A DNA stretch of 64,000 nt, taken from assembly GCA_037954325.1 (NCBI GenBank), contig JBBMNZ010000015.1:9580001-9644000 (forward strand). Reading direction: 5' to 3'. The DNA is from Fistularia commersonii (lineage: Eukaryota > Chordata > Actinopteri > Syngnathiformes > Fistulariidae). The notes beneath the pieces were generated by a model. The model did no database searches, had not been told where the DNA came from, and worked only from the letters and a program-made list of their open reading frames with translations. Positions 50,935-63,100 of the stretch are shown piece by piece; position 1 is the first letter of the stretch, and each line of letters begins with the position of its first letter. A program made the position numbers and the translations under genes.

Positions 50935-51262
50935 GGGTGCAGGGGTTAGGGCTTCCGCCTCGCACCTCGCAGCAAGAAGGCCCCCAGTTGGATTCCTTTT
51001 TGGGGGGGGGGGGGATTTCTGCATCGAGTGTCCATTTTCTCCCAGTGTCGGCACGGATTTCCTCCTGAGTCCTCTGGTTTCTGGCCAAAAACATGCAGGA
51101 GGCTCAGAATGACGAGTGAATGGTTGTGCGTCTCTATGTGGCCCTTCGATCAACTGGTGACCAGCGCAGCCTCTTGCCCAATGACAGCTGGAATAGGCTC
51201 CCGTCCCTCTGCGACCCTGAGTTGCATGATTAACAGCATAGACCAAGAATGAAATTGGATAT
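50935..51262 (+). repeat. high-copy teleost interspersed repeat (SINE/LINE-tail type)
   Basis: Reads from GGGTTAGGGCTTCCGCCTCG through AGCAAGAAGGCCCCCAGTTG, AAAAACATGCAGGAGGC and GCGTCTCTATGTGGCCC to CAATGACAGCTGGAATAGGC and GCGACCCTGA. It is a diverged copy with a poly-G run inside. Sits in the ube2g1 3' UTR intron. Confidence 0.75.
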
Positions 51263-51693
51263 ATTTTAGTTTCTACGTGCATTCCTTGCAGGCGGTGCTC
51301 ATGGATTTCTTTCTCCCTGTGTTGGGTTTGGATGATATGAATGGACAATTTACTGCTGGTGAAGAGACGCATACTTCCTAATAAAACCGAGAGCGACGAG
51401 TTTTGTCACCGCCGCTAACATGATTGTAATTTTCCCCTTCGGGCCGTTTGCCACTGTTCAAACAACAGAGGGCTGATCACTGCGCAAAAAAATATTTAAT
51501 ATTCGTTTGCACATGGATGCTTTCACTTCACGCTCTGATAATTCGGGCTTGCGCCGCCCAGTTGGGGGTCTCTGAGATCGGATTTGGACGACAGCTGATC
51601 ACCTGTGATCAGAACCGCATTTTCCTCCTGGGGTGTTAACATGCCCAGGTGAGATTATTTTGTTGTCATCCTGATTGGTCAGTGATTACATTG

Positions 51694-51694
<1 letters not shown>

Positions 51695-51760
<66 letters not shown>
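51695..51760. repeat. (GT)n in ube2g1 3' UTR intron
   Basis: About 33 GT units ending 65 bases before the acceptor of the 3' UTR exon. Confidence 0.98.
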
Positions 51761-51763
<3 letters not shown>

Positions 51764-51825
51764 CTGTGTGCGTGTGCGCGCGCGCACATGACCCCAACCC
51801 ACTGACGTTCGCCCCTCTCCCGCAG

Positions 51826-52568
51826 GTCTCCAATTGGAAATCAACATGGCACTGTTTCCTGCACTCTTCCACCCTGCTGCCAGGCTTGTCCTCTTTTTTT
51901 TTTTTTTTTTAAATTTTGGCAGGATTGGACCGGCAACTGTAGGCTGCAATAGAAACAACGGTGAACACCGAGGCCGATGGAACGCCGCAGAGCAAAGTGC
52001 CAACTCCAAAAAAAAAAGAAGAAAAAACAAACAAACCCAGAAGATGATAAAACATTTTTCAAGTCTACGAACTGCTTCAACATTCAGGAAGATATTGTAA
52101 AGACATGTACATAGCACAGACTAAACCGGATAATATATAAGCTCCCTTTCCATCTATCATGACATTTAGACCAAATGAATAGTGCTGGTTCAGATACTTA
52201 TTTTTGTCCGTTCTACCCCTTTTTCTCTACTCCAGCATGCATTAGTTCTCTTTAGGTTGTTTTAACAGGAGGTCTGAGATAGATGGAGCGTGTCGACGCT
52301 GCTGGAGGACTGTCACCTGTGAAGGGCTTGGTTGATTCAAGCTCGCCAATGAAAGATGTGACTCAACGTTGTTGCTTTTGTTCTTTGTCTTTTTTTTTTT
52401 TTTTTGATGTTTTTTGAACGCTGCCACATTGCAGAGGTTTGTGGTTTGTTAAGGTTTCCTCTTGACGTGCCGAAGAGCTCGTCACCCCAACTCGTGCCCC
52501 TGCCCCCGATTAGTTTTGCAAATATGTCTTACCATCTCACTCTGTTAACTTAAGAAAGGCAACGCACC

Positions 52569-52599
<31 letters not shown>

Positions 52600-52640
52600 C
52601 AAAAGTGCCTCCTAATAAAGTGGCCGTCTCACCCTGCAAT
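51826..52640 (+). other. ube2g1: ube2g1 3' UTR exon (noncoding exon 6)
   Basis: Begins after CCCGCAG with GTCTCCAATTGGAAATC, then a stretch reading ATGGCACTGTTTCCTGCACTC. This strongly resembles what I remember of the start of the human UBE2G1 3' UTR exon. A later block (TGTAAAGACATGTACATAGC near 52096) also looks conserved. An AATAAA sits at 52614-52619. The UTR may extend further to about 53.2 kb, where unique AU-rich sequence continues. Confidence 0.75.
52614..52619 (+). terminator. ube2g1 candidate poly(A) signal
   Basis: AATAAA in CCTAATAAAGTGG, shortly after two long poly-T runs and about 790 bases into the 3' UTR exon. Confidence 0.5.
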
Positions 52641-54133
52641 TGATCTAGTGTTACGAAAGACATTGGAAAAAAAAAACCAAGATGGCAGTAGTGTGTATCG
52701 CCGGCGTCTGGATGTGGGTGGGTGGGAGTCGCTTTATCTTTTGGGTACCGGTGACAAATTGTTGTAGCAATAATCTTAAGATCCTTGGAATGAGGAGCAC
52801 AGGTGTTGGTTATGAATCCCCCTCAATCCTGTCCGAAATCTGGACCCCTCATCTCCAGCCATCTGCTCTTCTTCCTGTTCGCGTTCTCCTCGGTAGAAAC
52901 TGCATGCCTTTTTTTTTTTCTCCTCCCTTTTTTTTTTTAAAACATTTTTGGGATTTTGTTTGCGAATGACTTTCTACACAGTACGTGTGCCCGTTTTTTT
53001 TTTTTTTTTTTTTTTTTTGCCCCCACACCACACACATCCACAATCTCATGAATATTCTGCTCACTGAGCTTTCGCAGTTTTGCCTAATGTACAAAGACAA
53101 AATACTGATGTATATTTTTCATGTTATGAAACCTGTCAACCTGTAGTGAGTTCTTCTAAAATATTACATTTTTTTTTCCAATATTTATTTGTGTTATTTC
53201 CTTCGGGGTCTGTTTTTCGGGGGGCAGCAGGGTCCAACATGGAATCCATGTTCATTACCTAAACAACAACCATGTACGCTGTGTTTTCACTGCACAAATC
53301 CACATCAGAATCGCTTCTTTTAAGATCGAAAATGCGAACACAGGTCATATTTGGACATAATTCAAGAGGGATTGCTTTGGTGTGGATAAGCTCATGTAGC
53401 ATCTGCTCCTCTTCACCTATATTTGTCATATAAACAAATATTTTTTGTGATTCACAGTATAATGAGCCTAAAAGAATCAGCACACATCAATAAGTGTATA
53501 ATCTTCATGTGTGCTTGACTCGACTCCATTGGCACAGATCACTCAGATTTAATCAACTTTTATTGAAATACATACAGCATCCTGAAGGGGGATTTAATGT
53601 TAAACCCTCTTCAATATTTCCACCGTACACCAAGTGGTCATTGTTCTCTGTTGCAGGCCATTTTTAGACAAAATGTCTAAAAACGCAATCACCTAGAGAC
53701 GGTGTGTTACATTAACCAGTTGTGCATCTCATCCACTGGTCTATTACTGTTATAGGAGGGACGATAGTTACTAGAAATGATAGAGACTTGACAGGACACG
53801 TTCAGGGGAAGTTCACATTCTGCATGACGACATGATCATTTGTTGGCCACTGGCTTTTTTTCTTTCCCTCTCCGGCTTATTTCCTTTTTTTAGCATTAAC
53901 CCATCAAATCCAGCAGTTATATATTCAGTTTTCTTGAGTTCAAACCCAACACGCGTGTAAATAACCCTTCGCGTTATTCCCGATCATAACGGTCATATGA
54001 TTATATCTAAGTGTAGCGTTTTTTCCAGTTTTTTTGAGAGTCCCCTGAACGCAACAGCGTCGCTTACCACCCGCTCGCTCACTCGTCATATCGCGATAGA
54101 GAGCGCCGGGCCACGGAGCTAACGCTGAGCAAC
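52641..54133. other. ube2g1-ankfy1 interval
   Basis: 1.5 kb. The first half may be extended ube2g1 3' UTR, with long poly-T runs near 52.9-53.0 kb. The last 130 bases are CpG-rich (CGTCATATCGCGATAGAG) and probably form the ankfy1 promoter. Confidence 0.55.
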
Positions 54134-54144
54134 ATGGCGGAAGG
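54131..54144 (+). promoter_or_regulatory. YY1-type motif over the ankfy1 start codon
   Basis: AACATGGCGGAAG matches the YY1 core AANATGGCGG, which in vertebrates often sits just downstream of the transcription start of housekeeping genes and overlaps the first ATG. The flanks are CpG-rich. Confidence 0.5.
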
Positions 54145-57100
54145 TATGAGAATGGTTTTTTTTTACTATTTGGGTCCACTCCCTTTCCGCCCGTCGGAGA
54201 CTTGTGTGACTGCGTGACCGAATTAACTCGGCGTCTCAGCCGCGGAATGAACCCCGCGGTGTCCGTGGGGTGGGGGTGGGGGGACTCTGTCCGTGGGCTT
54301 GTCACGTCCGACCCCGCTAAGTGAGCGAGCTTTATCGCTGGCGCTAGTTGACGTTGCTAGCTGGACGTTTCTTGTTATGTTTTTCCCCACAAACGCACAT
54401 AATGCCTCGAATTGTAAGCCTAACCGGGCAGGAAGAGAGGGTGGGGTGCCGTTCGGGAGGGAGGGAGGTGGGGCAAATTCGTCCGAGGCCGGTTGTTATT
54501 CACTTATTTCCTATAATGGGTGAATAAAAGAATACACACAGGATGCTAGCTCCGGTGTTTATGTAGCACCCGGTTGCGGCGCTCACTAGTCAACAGAAGT
54601 TAACTCGGGATCACCTTCCACGGTTAACAGTAACCAGGAGAGAGGCTCCGAGTAGGTGTGTCCCCCATCCGGGGTGGGGTGTGGTAGGTCACTCCGCCCC
54701 CTCTGTCAGGTATGCCCGATCGGGGTGCCACGGCCAAGCAGGGGGGGTAAATCCACTTAACCAACTTAAATCCTCCCCACTGACAAGGACTCATGGACTT
54801 AACACTTATCAAGTATTTAACTTGTAGTCATCGCAGCCTTACTTTCACTTCTCATGTTGGTGGTGTTTTGGATGTTTTAGTGTTGCTTCAGCCTCCACCA
54901 GTGTGAGGAGGCTTCTTAGTTTGTTTGTTCTTGTTGATTTTGAAAATGTGCAATCAACATGTTATCAGAGGAAGTGTCCAAACAAAGTGAAAATAGTAAT
55001 GGTTGCACTGGCTGTGCAGATCGCCGCAGGGTCAGTCGGCCTCCAGCTGCTGCCCTTCCGTGTCCAGCTGATCAGGTGGTTCACCCCCTCCCCCCCTCAG
55101 TTGTCGCCACTAGCTGTTGCAATAACGGTTTACAAGAGAGGCCAAAGTAACGTGCTGCCTCAGCGTTCTGTACCTCGCTAAACCTCCACTGTTTTGAGGG
55201 AAGGAAACAGGCCTCAGTGAAACTTGGCTGAGTCATGAGTCTGTGTTCCAACACGAATATCGCCCAAAGACGAGGGGAACCTTCTCTTGTCAGTTCAGCA
55301 ATAATTCAGTTTTGCATAATCTAACTTGTATGGATGATTTTTTTGGGAAACCTTTTTTTTTTTTTTGTTTGGCTGCAGTTGCAAAAGGCCTTTGAAGATA
55401 ATCACTTCATAATTCACTTGAGTCTGGCAAACCCACGTCATCAGAAGGAATGTGATTCGGAGTATAAGATCGATACCCCAGTAATCTTCTGTAGTGATAC
55501 AGTGTAAAGTATTTTGAGAGTCTTGTTCTAATCTGTTTTCTCGAATATTCTCCGTTTATTCATGGCTCCTGTTCTACCCGGCGCCGTCGTGGTTGTACAG
55601 AGGAGGTGGCCAAGCTGCAGAAGCACCTGGCCCTGCTCCGGCAGGAGTATGTGAAGATGCAGCAGAAACTGGCAGACACGGAGAGACGCTGTGCCGTGCT
55701 CGCTGCCCAGGGCGGCGCCGCGGCGGACAGCTTCATCAGCCGTCTGCTAGACATCGTGGCTGACCTCTATCGGCAGGAGCAGTACAGGTGAGGACAAGCG
55801 TGGGTTCTGTTTGCCCTGCAGGAGTGTGTTTATGCAGGTCACCTGCACCGACCATTTTTTAGCCAATCACTCGTGCTGATGCAGGTTATTAACGACATCT
55901 TACATCCATAACACGCAATCTGTCTCTGACGCGTCTGGATCTGCAGCGATCTGAAAGTGAAAGTGGCCGGGGAGATTCTCAATGCCCACAAGTTTGTGCT
56001 GGCGGCTCGCAGCGACGCCTGGAGCCTGGCCAGTCTGGCCTCCACATCGGAACTGGACCTATCCGGTGAGCACGGTTTGATGTCACACTGAAAACCCAGT
56101 TGTAACCGGCCCGCCACCTCAGAGAGACCACTTACCTGCAGGTCAATGGGCGGTGGCGGTGGCTAATATTTATTTTGGATGGAAACATGCAGAGCCAAAG
56201 TCCACCCCTGGAATCTTTGTGGGCTATTTGTACCCAGACTATTGTGGACTATTTGTTATTTTATTAATAATGTAAACCAATGCAATTTTACCGTTCATTA
56301 ATTCAAAGGTAAAATAATCCCCACATTGGTTTTCTCTAGCTCGTTTTAAAATGTCCTGCGTCAAATCGTTAATCCCAAAGCATTTCCAGATTGTAAATCT
56401 GAGGTCGCCATGGCGATGCTGCGCTGGGCATACACCGACGAGCTGGAACTCAGCGAGGACGATGTGTTTCTCATCGACTTGATGAAGCTGGCCAACCGCT
56501 TCCAGCTCCAACTGCTCAGAGAAAGGTCAGTGCTTGACGTCCAGAGGCAACCTTTTACCCGGCGGCGCGCTCCTCTTCACTCGAGTCACGATCTGCGACA
56601 GCTGCACATATGGCGCGGCCGCCCGACTAGTAACGACGTCTCTCCCCGGCGGCAACAGGTGTGAAAAGGGCGTCATGTCCTCCGTGAACGTAAGGAACTG
56701 CATCCGCTTCTACCAAACAGCAGAAGAGCTAAATGCAACCACCCTGATGAACTACTGCGGGGAAATTATAGCCAGTCACTGGGTGAGTTTCCTGTCAGAT
56801 ATTATTCCGCCAGACACGCATTTGGAGGAAGTATGATCAGTTGGCATCATCAACCCCCCTCCCATCCTCATAAAGCTCTTGGCAGGCAGAGCACCATATC
56901 GGTCTGCTGCCTGCGTTATACCATCATCTGCCTGTCACTGCTTTCACAGCTCCTTATTTTTTTCGGCGTTTTTGACGTTCTCTCGCCCGTCCGAGTGCAA
57001 GACGAGTGCTCTCGCAAGCACAACAAAGAAGCGGCTTGTCTGTGATGGTCTGGCTTGCGCTCCTGTAACGAGGAGGCGTGTTGTAGAACAGAAGAGTTTT

Positions 57101-60100
57101 GAGAAAATCCGCACACCAAAAAATGCTCAAAAAAGAAAGGATGATTTATTTTACATATAACACAAAACACTTTTTCTCTCATGCATGATGTTTCAAGCGA
57201 AAATTATTTTGTGCAGAGTTTTTCAAAACTTTACTTGGTCGAAATTTTTTTGATCCAGCATCCATCCATACCTGGGCAGTGGATGTGCGTGTTTTTCTTT
57301 TCAAACGTGTTGTAGAACAGGACAACAGGATCTGAAGATCAGCCTTAAACTGACTTCTTCGTCTCCTGCTTTGGGCTGCTCCCTTCAAGCGTCGCCACAG
57401 CCAATCACCTTCCTCCATCTAACCCTCTTCTCTCACACCAACAAACTTACTGTTCTCTTCCACTCAATCCATACACCAATTCTCTGGTCTTCCTCCGAAT
57501 CTGCTGCCTTTAGCTCCAACCTCAGCATCCTTCCACCCAGATCTTCACCATCCCTCTTCTGTCCATGTCGAAACCATCTCCGTCTGACTTGGATCTCCGG
57601 CTTGTTCAATGATCCTGGCTGTTCCTCCTCACTGTTTCAAAACCAGACAGTGTGGCTGCTTTCCCCTCCGTCTTCAACACCTCTCTATTCACACCCCTTT
57701 ACCATCTGACACTTGCCTCCACCTGCTCCGATCTGCCTGAATGCATCTCTTCACCTCCTCTCCACACTCTCTGTTGCTCTGGAGCAGACCGACTAGATTT
57801 GTTGATTGTTTGTTTATATAACAAACCCAATGTGCACCAGTACCTTTGCACCACGTGGCCCGGACGAAGGATAAATATAGAACCTGACACTGAGAAGATA
57901 AGAGAACAGGTGAGGGGTGACAAGACAGTTTTATTTATCAGCGACTGAAAAGTAGGAGCTTTTGGAAATCGAAGGAGTTGGGCTTCAGTTTTCTTCTTTA
58001 GCTGTCGCGGGGTTGGAACGCCCCCCTCAGCTTCGTTTACGATGCAATAACTCTGCTCAGCAGTTGTCAAGGTTATCCATTTATGGCCCCGCCTTGTGTC
58101 ACGAACCGGTGTGTGTGTGTGTGTGTGTGTCCGTCCCCAGGATGACCTGAGGAAAGAGGACTTCAGCACCATGAGTGCGCAGCTCCTGTACAAGATGATC
58201 AAGTCCAAGACCGACTACCCCCTCCACAAAGCCATCAAGGTGGAGCGAGAAGACGTGGTCTTCCTCTACCTCATCGAGATGGACTCACTGGTCAGTTGCT
58301 CCCCGTCCCCCAGCCACGGTTGCCGCCGGGCCCCTGATCTGAAGTCTTTGTCTTCCGGTCGCAGCTTCCCGACAAGCTGAACGAGCTGGACAACAACGGG
58401 GACCTGGCGCTGGACCTGGCACTCTCCCGGAAGCTGGAGAGCATCGCCACCACGCTGGTCAACAACAAGGCCGACGTGGACATGGTAGACCAGAGCGGGT
58501 GGAGCCTCCTGCACAAGGCCATCCAGAGAGGTGTGGAGCCACTGCTTTCGTCTCGACCTTCCGTTTTGGGCGGCATAGCATTTTGGGCGTCACGCTTTTA
58601 ACAAGATCTTTTTCTTTCCCCTCTTCTTAGGTGACGAGTTCGCCTCCATCTTCCTCATTCGCCACTCGGCGCAGGTCAACGCGGCCACGGTGGGGGCGGT
58701 AGAGACCCCCCTCCACCTGGTCTGCTCCTTCAGCCCCAAGAAGCACTCGGCCGAGGTGATGAGCGGCATGGCCCGCATCGCCGGGGCCCTGCTGAAGGCC
58801 GGCGCCAACTCCAACATGCAGAACAGCAATGGCAGGTAGGGTTCCCCCTCACGAAGCAGATGGAAGGGTCCCGCCTCGTCTGCAGACGTCGGGCTTCACC
58901 TTTTGCCCCCGTTCTCCCCCTCAGAACCCCGCTGCATGAAGCCGTGGCCTCGGGGAACGAGCCGGTGTTCAACCAGCTGCTGGAGTGCAAACAGTGAGTC
59001 GCGCCTTCAAAGCGGCGGTTAAATAACGGATTGCACAGTTTGTCTCGTTAAGTGTCCGACCAATGAGAGCAGGCGTTTTAGCGACCTTGGATTGCAGGTT
59101 GAAATCTCTTGTCTCCAGTGTCCCAATGTTTAAACACACAACCTGAACTATAGCTGCATTTACCATAATTTCTGGACTACAAGCCGCTACTTTTTTCCAA
59201 ACACTTCCAACTTTGGGGCTTAAACAATGATGCAGCTAATTTATGGATTTTTGGGCTAACAAGCTTCACGCCGCCCAAACATTTAGTCTCGTCACATCGG
59301 ACCAATGAAATTACTGTGAAATCCTGAGGCTGTTCAATTCCGACACAGAAGAAGACGACTTGATGGTTTCAGTGCGCAGGAAGAAGACGAAGATAGCGAT
59401 CAGCTGGAGTAGGACAAAGCGGGGATAGAAAATGGATCGATGGATGGACTTTTACCTGTGTTATTTATTATTAATCTTTTTCATCAGCCATGTTATAGGC
59501 ACTGTTTGGAAAAAAGCATTTCCAGTATGTATTTGTGGACGTTATCGGTATGTTTTTAATTGAAAGTAAAAAATATGTCACGTTGCAACGTTGTCACCTG
59601 TTGACAGACAAGTGCGGCCTATAAATGTAGGTATATATGTATGTGTTTTAGTCAGTGTGGCTTATATTCAGGTGCGCTCAATAGTCCGGAAAACACGGTA
59701 GCCATGTTTAATCTGACTCTGGCCTCCACCCGCTAGGCTTGACCTGGAGTTGAAGGATCACGAAGGCAGCACACCTCTGTGGCTCGCCCTCCAGTACATC
59801 ACCGTGTCCTCGGACGCCTCCGTCAATCCCTTCGAGGACGACGCACCGGTGGTGAACGGCACGTCGTTCGACGAGAACAGCTTTGCCGCGCAGCTCATCC
59901 AGAGGGGCAGCGACCCCAATGCGTCAGATTCAAGCACAGGTGTGTTTCAAAGAAGTCCCGGTGTTGATTTTTTTATCTTCGAGGCGGTTTCTCCTTAAAC
60001 CTTGGTCTCCTTTTCCCTTAGGAAACTGCCTCATGCAGAGGGCAGGGTGCGCCGGAAACGAGGCCGCCGCTCTCTTCCTCGCCACTCATGGGGCAAAGGT

Positions 60101-63100
60101 CAACCATGTCAACAAATGGGTGCGTACGCTCTCGGCCGAGATTGTCACATGTTGCGAAACCGAATCTCACACTTCAGTAAGATAGCGTAGGGCGCAGACC
60201 TTCAAATCAAGCAAGAACGACTCAGCCAAAAAAAGCTCTTGCGTTTACGGGGAGTCAATTCGCGGGGTCGCTCGCGCTGACGTGTTGTACCATCATTTCG
60301 TTTCTCCCTCCGCCAGGGCGAGAGTCCGCTCCACACAGCATGCCGCTGCGGCCTGCCGAGCCTGACGGCGGAGCTGCTCCAGCAGGGGGCAAACCCCAAC
60401 CTGCAGACCCAGAAGGCCCTCCCGGACGACGCTCCGGCCGTGGCCATGCAGACCCCCCTCCACATGGCCATCGCCCACAACCACCCAGACGTGGTCTCCG
60501 TCATCCTGGAGCAAAAGGGTTCGGCGTCTTTTTTTTGTTTGTTTTTATTTTTTTCCCGATGACGACCCCGTGTTCACGTCTCCCCTTCTCGGATTCCAGC
60601 GAACGCTCTCCACGCGTCCAATAACTTCCAGATCATCCCGGACTTCAGTCTCAAGGACTCGGTGGACCAGACGGTGCTGGGCCTGGCCCTGTGGACCGGT
60701 ACGGGACGCTACGCCGCAGTTTCCAACGCCGTCGCCGTCGATATGAACATTCGCCATCTTCCCTTCCAGGCATGCACACCATTGCCGCCCAGCTGCTGGG
60801 CTCGGGGGCGTCCATCAACGACACCATGTCCAGCGGACACACGCTTCTCCACATGGCCATCCAGAGGCAGGACAGCAAGAGCGCCCTCTTCCTCCTCGAG
60901 CACCAGGCCGACATCAATGTCAGGTAGGGGTCCGGCGCCAGCGGCCGTCATCAACCCGTCGCACCTGTGGCAACACTGCTGTCATGTCTGCCGCCGCCAG
61001 GACCCAGGAAGGACAGACGGCGCTGCAGTTGGCCATCAGCAACCAGCTGCCACTGGTGGTGGACGCCATTTGCACGCGGGGCGCTGACATGTTGGTGGTG
61101 GACGACAAAGGGGACCCCCCTCTGTGGCTGGCTCTGGAGAACGGCCTAGAGGACATCGCCTCCACGCTGGTGAGACGCACAAGGGACACTGTAGTCTGGT
61201 TGACGGACGCCCGCGATCAGCTGGGGGCGGGGCAGAACGGGCCTTCCCACAGGAACTAACCCCTCCGCCTGTGCGCCACCTAGGTGCGCCACGGCTGCGA
61301 CGCCACGTACTGGAGCAGCGGCCCCTCCGGCTGCCAGCAGACCCTCCTGCACCGGGCGGTCGACGAGAACAACGAGGTATCCGCCTGCTTCCTCATCCGC
61401 AGGTTGGCCTCCCCCTCCTCCTACTTGCCGCTCGTTTATCTTGTCGAAATGTTAAGCGTAAGCGTCCTCGCCTAAAACCCGACTTAATCGCCCGCGAAGT
61501 GGCTGCGACGTAAACAGCCCGAGGCGGCCTGGGCCCAACGGCGAAGGAGACGAAGAGGCCCGAGACGGACAGATGCCCCTCCACCTAGCGAGCAGCTGGG
61601 GACAGGAGGAGGTGGTGCAGTGCCTTCTGGAGTTCGGAGCCAACGTCAACACGCAGGTCGGCCCCCCATCTCACCAGATCTCACTCCGGCTAACGCATTT
61701 AGCCCGCAGATTCAATTCCATCTGCTGCTTCCTGTCAGGACGCAGAGGGTCGAGCTCCCATCCACGCTGCCATTAGCAACCAGCACAACGTCATCATCCA
61801 GCTGTTGATTTCCCATCCGGACATCCGTCTGAACATCCGCGACCGTCAAGGGATGACGCCTTTCGCCTGTGCGATGACGCACAAGAACAACAAAGCGGCC
61901 GAGGCCATCCTCAAGAGGGAGCCGGGGGCCGCCGAGCAGGTGAGACCTGGTCCGTGGCGGCGTGACAAGATTTCCGAAGGCTGCAGAATAGGGTTAAATC
62001 CCTCCAATTCTCTGTCCAGGTCGACAACAAGGGCCGCAATTTTCTCCACCTGGCTGTGCAGAGCTCAGACATCGAGAGCGTCCTATTCCTGATCAGCGTG
62101 CAGGCAAACGTCAACTCTCGGGTGCAGGATGCGTCCAAATTCACGCCGCTCCACCTGGCCGTGCAGGCCGGATCCGAGATTATCGTCCGGAACCTGGTAG
62201 GTTCCCCCGGTTCCATCTTAGGCGGTGGAGCCCGCGTGATACGGGAAAGCGTTGTGATTTTGAGTCTTTCTCTCCTCCTCCAGCTCCTGGCCGGGGCCAA
62301 AGTGAACGAACTGACCAAACATAGGCAGACGGCCCTGCATCTGGCAGCTCAGCAGGACCTGGCTACTATTTGCTCAGTGTTACTGGAGAACGGAGTAGAC
62401 TTCGCTGCCGAGGATGAGAACGGCAATAATGGTACCGTCCGATCTTCTTATTTTTTTTGTATATTCCGGAGCTTTCCTCTTCTTGTGTCACAGCTGTACA
62501 ACTTGGATGTTGGCCGCCTGGGTAATGATAACGTTGTGTGCTCCGCTCTCCGCAGCTCTGCACCTGGCCGTGATGCAGGGTCGCCTTAACAATGTCCGAG
62601 CCCTTCTCACCGAGTCCAACATCGACGCCGAGGCCTTCAATCTCAGGTGTTGGAACTCGGCTTCAGATTTAAAAGAAAAATACAAAAAGGCATCGTCGTT
62701 GCAAAACACACACACCTAAACTCCCCTTTGTATGTAATGGCTCTTGGTTCGTCCAGGGGTCAGTCACCGATGCACGTGCTGGGCCAGTACGGGAAAGAGA
62801 ATGCGGCGGCCATTTTCGAGTTGTTCCTGGAATGCATGCCGGAATACCCTCTGGACAAACCGGACAATGAAGGGAACACAGGTACCACCGCCGTCACCTG
62901 GAACTGTCACACTGCCCGCAGACTAGTGACGTGGCATCTTCTGCAGTGCTGCTCCTGGCCTACATGAAGGGAAACGCCAACCTGTGCCGTGCCATCGTGA
63001 GGGCTGGGGCCCAACTGGGCTACAACAACAACCAGGGCATCAACATTTTTAACTACCAAGTGGCTACCAAACAGTTACTCTTCCGCCTTCTAGGTACGTC

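Larger units (their letters stand above)
50477..51825 (+). other. ube2g1 3' UTR intron with GC donor
   Basis: The coding exon 5 continues past the stop to TTTTCAGG at 50476, followed by GCAAGTAT, a textbook GC-type donor. The acceptor is at 51824-51825. The intron holds a degenerate teleost interspersed repeat (about 50935-51262) and a long GT repeat (51695-51760). The donor position is inferred from motif and exon homology. Confidence 0.65.
56783..58140 (+). other. ankfy1 intron 5
   Basis: 1.36 kb. Contains the inverted RTE fragment (57352-57795) and ends in (GT)11 plus CCGTCCCCAG. Confidence 0.8.

Noticed and set aside
58096..58380. Frames spanning ankfy1 exon 6 plus intron
   Set aside because: They read through the (GT)11 tract and past the exon 6 donor; the spliced gene model explains the conserved part.
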